NCBI GenBank assembly: GCA_002506705.1
Contig: DAYA01000034.1
Location: 1-7,806, forward strand
Source: Euryarchaeota archaeon UBA550
GTDB taxonomy: Archaea; Thermoplasmatota; Poseidoniia; Poseidoniales; Poseidoniaceae
Direction of reading: 5' to 3'
DNA: 7,806 nucleotides
Positions 1 to 6,375 of the stretch are shown piece after piece (the stretch's first letter is position 1; each line of letters opens with the position of its first letter). The position numbers and the translations under genes were made by a program. The notes beneath the pieces are model-generated. The model saw only the letters and a list, made by a program, of their open reading frames with translations. It made no database searches and was not told where the DNA came from.

Positions 1-1
1 A

Positions 2-718
2 TCGGATAGAGCATCATCTGATGCTACAGAAAACCTGCTATCAGCTGTTTACTGGGCTGCCAATGGTCCAGAAGTAACCGGTGAAGGTGATGCAGCGGTT
101 ACTGTTATGCACGCTGGCTCCGGAGACGGAGTTTGCGCAGTTAGCCCCGGCGTTGCTGTTAGAAAGATGCATTCTACTCGAAGGAATGCCTTCCAGATGG
201 TTAACGGGGAGAGGATTAGTGAAATCATAATCACTAGAGATGGGCTCTCGCACACACCTGTTAGCCTAAGCAGTAACCGAGAAATTTCAAACCCAACAAA
301 ATATGATACAAATATCAGAATTGCACAATTTATCGCAGGCCCACACTTACACAATGACCTATTAGATGCTGCAATTAGTTCTGGTTATTCTGCAATTATG
401 ATTCACGGCACTGGACTCGGTCACCTTCCTATCGAAAATCCAAATGGGGATGCACCTGAAAATGAAGAGTTGTACAACACAATCAAATCTTCACCAATCC
501 CGATTATCATTGCCAACCAGTGCATCAACGGCCCTGTTGATTTGAATGTCTATTCAAAGGGACGTAACCAACAGGAAATCGGCGTATTAGGCCACGGAGG
601 TACATCTTCTCCAGAGGCCCTACTAGCCAAGGTACATTGGGCATTATCCAACGGAAAGGACCTTTCCATATTGGGCCAAAATCTCTGTGGTGAGAATCAA
701 CCAACTCTCAGGTCATAA
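2..718 (+). CDS. gatD: Glu-tRNA(Gln) amidotransferase subunit D, C-terminal part (5' end outside window)
   Basis: GatD is the asparaginase-like subunit of archaeal GatDE. It releases ammonia from glutamine (or asparagine), and GatE uses it to convert Glu-tRNA(Gln) to Gln-tRNA(Gln) in the cytoplasm. The frame is open from base 2 and ends at TAA 716-718, giving 238 visible residues of a family usually above 400. It opens inside the asparaginase core with a DRASSDATENLL stretch. Next comes HAGSGDG, then VRKMHSTRRNAF, which matches the GatD segment carrying the catalytic lysine (codon 164-166). The C-terminal asparaginase lobe follows, with GTGLGHLP, then ANQC and a GHGGTSSPEALLAK end. The N-terminal AnsA-like domain and the two catalytic threonines lie upstream of the window. 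No gatE follows directly. An ordinary cytoplasmic asparaginase is the alternative, but the RKMH-STRR signature fits GatD better. Confidence 0.93.
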   Translation, partial: SDRASSDATENLLSAVYWAANGPEVTGEGDAAVTVMHAGSGDGVCAVSPGVAVRKMHSTRRNAFQMVNGERISEIIITRDGLSHTPVSLSSNREISNPTKYDTNIRIAQFIAGPHLHNDLLDAAISSGYSAIMIHGTGLGHLPIENPNGDAPENEELYNTIKSSPIPIIIANQCINGPVDLNVYSKGRNQQEIGVLGHGGTSSPEALLAKVHWALSNGKDLSILGQNLCGENQPTLRS

Positions 719-741
719 CCGCTTTAATGAAGAACCGTAAA

Positions 742-751
742 GGAGTAGGAG
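742..751 (+). promoter_or_regulatory. Tandem Shine-Dalgarno motifs for the carboxyltransferase gene
   Basis: Two GGAG motifs lie at 742-745 and 748-751, ahead of the ATG at 756. They leave spacers of 10 and 4 bases, so the first is the better placed. They support ATG 756 as the start. The 37-bp gap after gatD shows no clear TATA-like element, so read-through from gatD is possible. Confidence 0.6.
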
Positions 752-755
752 TGCT

Positions 756-2318
756 ATGTCAAGGGATTCGAGTGACGCTCTCGAGGACTTGAAGTACCGA
801 CGAGAGAAGGTGCAAATGGGAGGCGGTTTGAAGCGCCAAGAAAGCATTCGTGCTTCAGGCAGAGGTACTGCGAGAGACCGAATTCGTAATCTATTAGATG
901 AGGATTCATTTGTTGAAATTGATACATTTCTAACCCACAGAACTTCTGACCATGGCATGTTCATGCATGAAACACTAGGTGATGGTGTAGTATGCGGTCA
1001 TGGTACTGTAGATGGAAGAAGAATCTACTGCTTCGCTCAAGATTTCTCTGTTCACGGCGGGTCAATGGGTGAAATGCATGCCAAGAAAATCTCCAAAGTT
1101 GTCGAGATGGCAGAGCGCTCCAAGGTTCCAATCGTAGGGATTTGGGATGGCGGTGGACAGCGTGCTCAAGATGGCGTAGCATCGCTGGGAGGGACTGGTG
1201 AGTTACTCGACAGGTTGGTACAATGTTCTGGTAGAATTCCAATGATTTCACTTGTACTCGGGCCTGTAGTAGGGGTATCTGCTCTTGGAGCAAGTCTAGC
1301 CGATTTCACTATTCTAGGAAATGACCACGGACAACTGTTCATGTCATCTCCTCTTGAGACACCAGAGTGTATCAATGGAGAAGTCGATGCTGCAGGATTG
1401 GGTGGAGCAACACTCCATGCAAGTCGCTCGGGTATTGCTTGCCTAATTGCAGAAGATGAAGAAGAGGCATGCGCATTAGCTGCTGACATACTCGGCTTCC
1501 TTCCAGACAATAATCAGTCTAGCCCCCCCATTGAGTTGACTGCTGATGAGCCTGACAGACTGAACCCCGATCTCACTACACTCGTACCAGATAACCCAAA
1601 TCGCCCGTATGATATGGTCAAGGTGATTGAAGAAATTGTAGACGATGGTATCTTCATGGAATTATTCAACTCCTATGCAGAAAATATTGTAATCGGTTTC
1701 GCTAGATTGGATGGTAAAACAATCGGAGTCGTCGCAAATCAACCCAAGGTACTGGCTGGCTGTCTAGATATTGATGCTTCAATCAAAGCAGCCAGATTCA
1801 TCAGAACATGTGATGCTTTCAACATTCCATTGGTTACTTTCGAAGACGTACCCGGTTTCTTACCTGGAGTTGTTCAAGAATGGGGTGGAATCATCCGCCA
1901 CGGAGCAAAACTGCTCTTCGCCTATGCTGAGGCTACCGTTCCAAAGATGACTTTAGTGACTCGCAAGGCGTATGGTGGCGCTTACCTCGCAATGAGTTGT
2001 AAACACCTTCAATCAGATTACAACATCGCATGGCCTACAGCTGAGTTGGCGGTCATGGGAGCAGAAGGTGCGGTAAACATCATTCACAGAAGAGAGATTG
2101 CCGCCGCAGATGAAGATAAGAAAGAGGAAACTCGTCAACAATTAGTTGAAGAATACAAAACAAAATTTGGCGACCCATATGTTGCTGCAAGAAATGGATG
2201 GCTCGATGATGTCATTGAGCCTGAAGAAAGCAGGCTAAGGCTAATTCGTGCGCTTAGAATTCTATCTTCAAAGCGAGAATGGTCTCCACCAAAGAAGCAT
2301 GGAAATATTCCACTGTGA
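756..2318 (+). CDS. pccB: Acyl-CoA carboxylase carboxyltransferase (beta) subunit, propionyl-CoA carboxylase type
   Basis: This 520-residue protein has the full length expected for PccB/MmdA-type carboxyltransferases, which move CO2 from carboxybiotin to an acyl-CoA (propionyl- or acetyl-CoA) in the cytoplasm. Two crotonase-like halves are visible. The N-half has a GSMGEMHAKKI segment followed by WDGGGQRAQDG (residues 130-140), the counterpart of the usual DSGGARIQEG. The C-half has FEDVPGFLPG, then GGIIRHGAKLL, RKAYGGAYLAM and AWPTAELAVMGAEGAV. At the position after GGAY that is Asp in propionyl-specific enzymes (Asp422 in Streptomyces PccB), this protein has Leu411, closer to the Ile of acetyl-accepting AccB. 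Substrate is therefore uncertain. Partner biotin carboxylase and biotin carrier genes are not in the window. A methylmalonyl-CoA decarboxylase alpha subunit is an alternative, but no membrane decarboxylase subunits are nearby. The start is backed by GGAG motifs upstream. Confidence 0.92.
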   Translation: MSRDSSDALEDLKYRREKVQMGGGLKRQESIRASGRGTARDRIRNLLDEDSFVEIDTFLTHRTSDHGMFMHETLGDGVVCGHGTVDGRRIYCFAQDFSVHGGSMGEMHAKKISKVVEMAERSKVPIVGIWDGGGQRAQDGVASLGGTGELLDRLVQCSGRIPMISLVLGPVVGVSALGASLADFTILGNDHGQLFMSSPLETPECINGEVDAAGLGGATLHASRSGIACLIAEDEEEACALAADILGFLPDNNQSSPPIELTADEPDRLNPDLTTLVPDNPNRPYDMVKVIEEIVDDGIFMELFNSYAENIVIGFARLDGKTIGVVANQPKVLAGCLDIDASIKAARFIRTCDAFNIPLVTFEDVPGFLPGVVQEWGGIIRHGAKLLFAYAEATVPKMTLVTRKAYGGAYLAMSCKHLQSDYNIAWPTAELAVMGAEGAVNIIHRREIAAADEDKKEETRQQLVEEYKTKFGDPYVAARNGWLDDVIEPEESRLRLIRALRILSSKREWSPPKKHGNIPL

Positions 2319-4760
2319 TCATTCCTTCTTGGTCATCACCATGTAACCAAGAAGAAGTATAACCACCATACCCAAACCGATTGGTAGCAACCAATCACTT
2401 ACCACTATCTCAGACTCTGAATCATCATTTGTATTGGTCACAGGAACTAAATCGATTGCTTTAGTGTCTACATTTGACCAAACCTGAGCATTACCATCCC
2501 ATACTTTGACTTCGACCTCAAAGGTTCCAACCTGATTTGTATTTGTGGTAGTTAAACATGTTAATAGCACATTACCCGTGCATTCTGTATTCTGCTCAAT
2601 CGAGTTATTTGCAAACTTGACAGAATAGATCAACCCCTCATCTCCATCATTGTCAGATATCGTCCACAGAACAGAAAGGACGTTACTTGAATAATCCACC
2701 GAAGAGATACTGACGGTTGGTAAATCAGCTACCGGTATGATGTTGACACCAAGGATAGCAGTAGTAGAATTAAATCCATCACTAACCGCCAAGGTGTATG
2801 TTGCAGAGCCATGCATATTAGGTGAAGGAACGAGAAGTAATTCATCACCATTCAGGGAATAACCTAGCAGTTCTGACTCTCCTGTGAGTGTGAAAGTTAA
2901 CGTATCATCATCTACATTGATGGTATAATTTTCTAGGTTAATCGATTTGGATGAATCCTCATCAATGTCAACAGTGAAAGAGGTGGATGAAAATTCAATT
3001 GGGTCATCAACAGCCTCGACGTTAATCGGCACGACGACTTGAATAGGCTCTGTAACACCATCTGACACATAGAACTCAATCAATTCAGCACCATTCCAAT
3101 GCGTCTGGGGGTCGATTAGGACAGTTGAGGAGGTCGAAGTAATTCGAATCCCTGGATATTCACGAGTCGCAACTACAACCAATTCATCTCCTTCCGGGTC
3201 GTTCACGTAATTTGAGAAATCCACCACAATACTTGGTCCGTCCTCAATAGTCGCCTGCTGCGGCACGGTTTCATATTGTGAAACAGGGTCATTTACAGGA
3301 AGTACTGTGATGTTTGCAACAATGTCAACCATTTCGTCACTTGTCATCAATGTGAGATTAATCTGCGATTTACCGTCCCATTCTTGGTCTGCAACGTGAG
3401 AAATTGTAATTTCATCAACCATATTCAAAACCTCAAGCTTTGTTGAGTTTTGTCCAAACAGTTCCGCAGATTGGAATTGAATCTCCTCACCATCAGGGTC
3501 TGTAGCAAAAATATCAGCATCAATGGTGACTGACCCGTGTTGGTCAAGAACGATTTCTGGTATTGGCTCTGAAATCTGCATTGGAATGCCTACCCTGTTG
3601 ACGAACATGTCCAGCCAATCAGAAAAAGAGTGGTCCTCTATTTTCAATTCAATCAATGAGGGGCCCGGTAAGAGAGATGTCCCATTCAAATCACAAAATG
3701 CAACATCATTTTGCAGTTCGCCGAGGACGATTTCACCATCGGGTAACGTACATGACACGTTGCCAAATGCAGTGCTTCCATCACGCATAGTCACATTTGC
3801 AGATATAGTGAATGATTGATACAGCATAACAGATGGTAGGCTAGAAGTGATATTCTCCATTTTGTAAAGCCTTGAGCGGTTCATGTCCTCGTCGATGTAA
3901 GCATCAGAATCAGATGACACAGTCTTATCTTCACGGTTGAATGCTACTTGGTATGCGGAATCATCGCCTTTGAGAGAGAGATTCAGATATGGCAATATAT
4001 GCTGCATAGCATGATTTTGTTGACCATCTCTACCCATTGTAGAATCACCATCCGCAAACCGCTCAAAGAAGGTGTCAGTGGTCTGATATCCAATGTGGTT
4101 TGCGCCTCTTGGATACATGACTTGCCATGCACCTGGCCACGAATTAAGGTATGTTCTAACGTTCTCACTTGCAGGAGCGATGTCATCGGTCGTACCAGTC
4201 AAAAACAACGCTATTGAAGGCCGAGAAAGAATAACTGATTCAGAATATTCACTCTGTGAACCATCTAAGCCTAGACCAAACAAACCGTCGATTTGGTAGT
4301 CTGTACTCTTAACAACCTCTGCTGCATAGTGAGCACCAGTACCGTGTCCACCTAAAGCGATGTGGTTCATTGCAAACATTCCTTGCGCCCCAGGAACTGT
4401 GGAGATAGAACCGTTATTCCACCCTCGCAGCGTGTACTCTACTGCCTCGAAATTAGTTCCATCTTCAACTACCAAAGTAATGTATCCCCAAGGAGAGGTT
4501 GCGTCCTGAAACCACTCATATTGTTCGTAACCTTCGCCCTCATCCCCATAGAATACAACTACTGCAAATGGTCCGTCTTGAGCCATCTCGGTTTCTTCAC
4601 CATCACTAAGTGCTGGGTAAGAAATTCTGAATTCTCCTATTTTTTCGTCTTCAACGATTTGCCAGCCTACGAATCCTGAACTTTGATTTTGATTTGGAAA
4701 CTGGTCTGCCATTACGACTGGAGCAAGAAGGATAATCAAAACCAGATATATCCGTTTCAA
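2319..4760 (-). CDS. Secreted, C-terminally anchored surface protein: alpha/beta-hydrolase-like domain (nucleophile lost) plus cadherin-like repeats
   Basis: Starting at TTG 4760-4758, the product is 813 residues. A signal peptide (1-18: basic MKR, hydrophobic core, V-M-A cleavage) precedes a serine-hydrolase-like domain (about 25-285) of the dienelactone hydrolase/chlorophyllase/cutinase-like type. The nucleophile elbow reads G138-H-G-T-G142, with Gly140 where the family has Ser. The acid (Asp192 in GTTDDIAP) and His222 (ANHIGY) are kept, so hydrolysis is unlikely. An Ig-like segment with Cys337/Cys356 follows. Three cadherin-like domains come next, bounded by PVNDP (about 488-492), AVDDP (583-587) and PVADLP (676-681), with DPDGEE and DPEGDE motifs that could bind calcium. 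A further beta domain has Cys727/Cys735. Residues 790-809 form a membrane anchor before TKKE. At least 14 N-X-S/T sequons suggest glycosylation. A longer reading from ATG 4883 would put 41 residues before the signal peptide and is unlikely. Role unknown; adhesion or ligand binding is inferred. Confidence 0.85.
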   Translation of the reverse strand: MKRIYLVLIILLAPVVMADQFPNQNQSSGFVGWQIVEDEKIGEFRISYPALSDGEETEMAQDGPFAVVVFYGDEGEGYEQYEWFQDATSPWGYITLVVEDGTNFEAVEYTLRGWNNGSISTVPGAQGMFAMNHIALGGHGTGAHYAAEVVKSTDYQIDGLFGLGLDGSQSEYSESVILSRPSIALFLTGTTDDIAPASENVRTYLNSWPGAWQVMYPRGANHIGYQTTDTFFERFADGDSTMGRDGQQNHAMQHILPYLNLSLKGDDSAYQVAFNREDKTVSSDSDAYIDEDMNRSRLYKMENITSSLPSVMLYQSFTISANVTMRDGSTAFGNVSCTLPDGEIVLGELQNDVAFCDLNGTSLLPGPSLIELKIEDHSFSDWLDMFVNRVGIPMQISEPIPEIVLDQHGSVTIDADIFATDPDGEEIQFQSAELFGQNSTKLEVLNMVDEITISHVADQEWDGKSQINLTLMTSDEMVDIVANITVLPVNDPVSQYETVPQQATIEDGPSIVVDFSNYVNDPEGDELVVVATREYPGIRITSTSSTVLIDPQTHWNGAELIEFYVSDGVTEPIQVVVPINVEAVDDPIEFSSTSFTVDIDEDSSKSINLENYTINVDDDTLTFTLTGESELLGYSLNGDELLLVPSPNMHGSATYTLAVSDGFNSTTAILGVNIIPVADLPTVSISSVDYSSNVLSVLWTISDNDGDEGLIYSVKFANNSIEQNTECTGNVLLTCLTTTNTNQVGTFEVEVKVWDGNAQVWSNVDTKAIDLVPVTNTNDDSESEIVVSDWLLPIGLGMVVILLLGYMVMTKKE
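2325..2354. repeat. Inverted repeat at the junction of two convergent genes; possible 3'-end hairpin
   Basis: CTTCTTGGT (2325-2333) pairs perfectly with ACCAAGAAG (2346-2354). An inner CAT/ATG pairing (2334-2336 with 2341-2343) closes a four-base loop and leaves a two-base bulge. It begins seven bases after the carboxyltransferase stop and lies inside the last codons of the opposing surface-protein gene. It could stabilise or end the rightward transcript. No T-run follows on either strand, so a terminator role is only an inference, and the repeat may simply follow from the codons for the lysine-rich C-terminus. Confidence 0.4.
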
Positions 4761-5692
4761 CCTAAATGCACCTCCGCAGCGATCAACCGTGTCATTAGAA
4801 GCGAGAGAGATGGAAGTTTTTCTGAGTATTGTGGTGCCCAAAGTGTAGCCCAAGAATGTAGATGCTGAGCACAAAGCAACCATCTTCCATCTGCGTTTGT
4901 TGCCAGATACTCGACCCGTGATTCGAAATCTCCATCCATTTTCTCGTACCTAACAGAGAGGTCACCTCCATCATCATCGAAATTTATGACGAAATCCGCC
5001 TCGGATTCTACTAGATCCCATGGGCCGTCCTCATCGAGTTCTCTTTTACCTCCCATTTGAGTAATCTTACCGCCGGATTTAGTCCATGCTGCTGCGACAG
5101 AGCGAGCTGTTCCACCCCCACCGATAATGCCCATTACATCGTTTGATTTTTTTCCGAAAGCTTCGGCCACCATGCACATTCCTGGACCGTCACTAGAACC
5201 AGCCCACCATGTGATTCCGTCCCATCGAAGGGTGTTCACTGAACGAATATCCATGGCATTGTCAATACATTTTACTGCAGCGATTGAAAGTTGGTGTTTG
5301 AGCGGTGATGTCAGAGACAACCAGACCTCTTCATTCCCCTTGTTTTGATTCTCAAATTTGTCTGTGACAAGTGGAGCATTGGGTAGACGAGAATCAGCAT
5401 CGCCATGTTCAGCAGATGAGGCAGCAACCGCCCTTTCCAGTAGTGTATTTGCTCTGAACTTACCCAATGGAGAACCCACATATTCCCAATCCGGAGGGGA
5501 AGGAAGACCATCTGCATAACCCCAAGCAAGTGCGTTCTCAACACCCTCAGTTGGAATTACTATTACACCTTTCAATCCCGGAATTTCAACATCATCTTGC
5601 CTAGAGAGATGTGCATGCACCAGCGCTGTAAGCACAGGGGATAGGGAGTGGACAATAGGATTGCCCGCAACAGCATGACGCACTCTCCCCAT
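4757..5692 (-). CDS. aroE: Divergent shikimate dehydrogenase (AroE-like)
   Basis: AroE reduces 3-dehydroshikimate to shikimate with NADPH in aromatic amino acid synthesis. This 311-residue protein keeps the order of AroE motifs: GNPIVHSLSP (10-19, shikimate-binding serines), SPLKHQ with the likely catalytic Lys132, SVNTL (151-155), SSDGPG with catalytic Asp168 (usual form NTDG), a Rossmann GGGGTARS (191-198), and a C-terminal CAQHLHSWATLW (274-285) with Gln276. The HSLSP-to-Lys distance is about 116 residues against roughly 50 in E. coli AroE, so there is an insertion (about 75-125). The nucleotide-binding domain is about 30 residues short: the NRT phosphate-binding motif, the NATS-G-M motif and the D-x-x-Y-x-P-x-x-T stretch are not recognisable. 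It could be a true but divergent enzyme or a relative with another substrate. The ATG at 5692 has no good ribosome-binding site, so a leaderless transcript is possible. The stop overlaps the next gene by four bases (TTGA). Confidence 0.75.
   Translation of the reverse strand: MGRVRHAVAGNPIVHSLSPVLTALVHAHLSRQDDVEIPGLKGVIVIPTEGVENALAWGYADGLPSPPDWEYVGSPLGKFRANTLLERAVAASSAEHGDADSRLPNAPLVTDKFENQNKGNEEVWLSLTSPLKHQLSIAAVKCIDNAMDIRSVNTLRWDGITWWAGSSDGPGMCMVAEAFGKKSNDVMGIIGGGGTARSVAAAWTKSGGKITQMGGKRELDEDGPWDLVESEADFVINFDDDGGDLSVRYEKMDGDFESRVEYLATNADGRWLLCAQHLHSWATLWAPQYSEKLPSLSLLMTRLIAAEVHLG
4770..4775 (-). promoter_or_regulatory. Shine-Dalgarno sequence that sets the TTG start of the surface protein
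   Basis: Read on the minus strand, GGAGGT (4775-4770) sits nine bases before TTG 4760-4758, an ideal distance. It lies within the last codons of the upstream shikimate dehydrogenase-like gene. With the TTGA start/stop overlap it indicates translational coupling. It decides the start, because the resulting N-terminus is a clean signal peptide. Confidence 0.8.
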
Positions 5693-5797
5693 GAACAGAG
5701 ATTTCGCGATTAGTACTTGAATAAGTCTGTGTTAAGTTCGAATCAAGATGGGGCAAACCGAGGTAATTCTCAATAAGGAGTATGCTCTAAGAATTCC
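5693..5797. promoter_or_regulatory. Divergent intergenic region, probably two opposing promoters
   Basis: This 105-bp gap separates the leftward aroE/surface-protein unit from the rightward flotillin cluster, so it should hold both promoters. The most AT-rich part is 5711-5725 (around TTGAATAAG, or CTTATTCAA on the other strand). It lies about 20-30 bases before the leftward ATG, where a TATA element of a leaderless gene would be. It is a poor match to the archaeal TATA consensus and no BRE is clear, so neither element is claimed firmly. Confidence 0.35.
5762..5797 (+). promoter_or_regulatory. Possible leader stem-loop enclosing the ribosome-binding site of the first small membrane protein
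   Basis: GG-T-AATTCT (5762-5770) can pair with AGAATTCC (5790-5797) to form eight base pairs with one bulged T. The stem ends directly before ATG 5798. The 19-base loop holds the only Shine-Dalgarno candidate, AAGGAG (5775-5780), which is 17 bases from the start in linear distance. Within the loop, GGAG (5777-5780) can pair with CTCT (5785-5788) around a TATG loop, which would hide it. The loop also holds ATGCTCTAA (5782-5790), a two-codon reading frame. Whether this structure acts in translation control is an inference, and the stem is AT-rich. Confidence 0.35.
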
Positions 5798-6103
5798 ATG
5801 GCAGTTGCTGAGAGGGGCTCTTTCCTGTGGTTCATGATGGCTGTAACTCAAATCTGGCTTTCATTGAAACTCATGGAACAAGTCGACGCCGCAATTACAA
5901 CTTTATTCGGAACTGGTGCTGCGGCATGTTTTGTTCTAGGATTAGTTGTATTCAGGCAAGAACAAAGGGATTTGCTAATCAACCCAATGAAGAACATGCA
6001 GAAGGAAGTCCACCCTGACCAGATGGCAAAGCAAGGAAAGGGCGTTGGATTCGGGATTGGAATGTGGGTCCTAACAATCATCGTAGGCTCCATATTCTTC
6101 TGA
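5798..6103 (+). CDS. Small multi-spanning membrane protein of unknown function
   Basis: I do not recognise this 101-residue protein. It has three hydrophobic stretches: about 8-24, 33-53 and 83-101. A charged loop rich in Lys, Gln and Glu (about 54-81, with RQEQRDLL and VHPDQMAKQGKG) lies between the second and third. The protein ends on the last hydrophobic segment with Phe-Phe, so there is no C-terminal tail. ATG 5798 is the first usable start after the in-frame TAA at 5774-5776. It is the first gene of a tight rightward cluster ending in NfeD-like and flotillin genes, with only 9 bp to the next ATG, so it is probably co-transcribed and may be a partner in the same membrane assembly. That role is inferred from position alone. 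Confidence 0.75.
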   Translation: MAVAERGSFLWFMMAVTQIWLSLKLMEQVDAAITTLFGTGAAACFVLGLVVFRQEQRDLLINPMKNMQKEVHPDQMAKQGKGVGFGIGMWVLTIIVGSIFF

Positions 6104-6112
6104 GTGGTTTTA

Positions 6113-6349
6113 ATGGTTGTAACCGACCCAACTGACGAACTGTTTAGCGGTTTTTGGCCAGTAATGAGGAGATTTCTTTTTGCCTTTCTTCCTTTGTGGG
6201 TTTTCCTGATTGGATACTCTGCCGGCTTGAATGTTATAATCGCAGCAATCATAGGTGGAGCATCGGTTTCTTTGGTCGCAATTTATGAAAAAAAGAAAAT
6301 CGAAGAAGAATTATCCAAAAACGATGACGGCAATAAGGTCATTAAGTAA
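6113..6349 (+). CDS. Small two-pass membrane protein of unknown function
   Basis: From ATG 6113 the product is 78 residues. An in-frame GTG at 6104, directly after the previous stop codon, would add three residues. Neither start has a convincing ribosome-binding site, and ATG is preferred. A short acidic N-terminus (TDPTDELF) leads to two hydrophobic helices at about 20-37 and 40-57, joined by a tight turn (GYSAGLN). A highly charged tail follows (EKKKIEEELSKNDDG). No family is recognised. It sits between the first small membrane gene and the NfeD-like gene (26 bp ahead of the latter), on the same strand, and is most likely part of the flotillin operon. Coupled translation with the gene before it is plausible given the short gap. 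Confidence 0.7.
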   Translation: MVVTDPTDELFSGFWPVMRRFLFAFLPLWVFLIGYSAGLNVIIAAIIGGASVSLVAIYEKKKIEEELSKNDDGNKVIK

Positions 6350-6375
6350 CGAATGTAGGGAAGGTTGGGGTCGCA

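Noticed and set aside
961..1510. Two overlapping minus-strand open frames of about 110 codons inside the carboxyltransferase gene
   Set aside because: They are shadows of a conserved gene, with no ribosome-binding site and no recognisable domain.
4761..4883. Upstream extension of the surface protein to ATG 4883
   Set aside because: It would overlap aroE by over 120 bp and put 41 residues before a clean signal peptide; TTG 4760 has an ideal Shine-Dalgarno sequence.
5736..5744. GTTCGAATC, resembling a tRNA T-loop
   Set aside because: The flanks do not form a T-stem, and no acceptor stem or anticodon arm can be found in the 105-bp gap.
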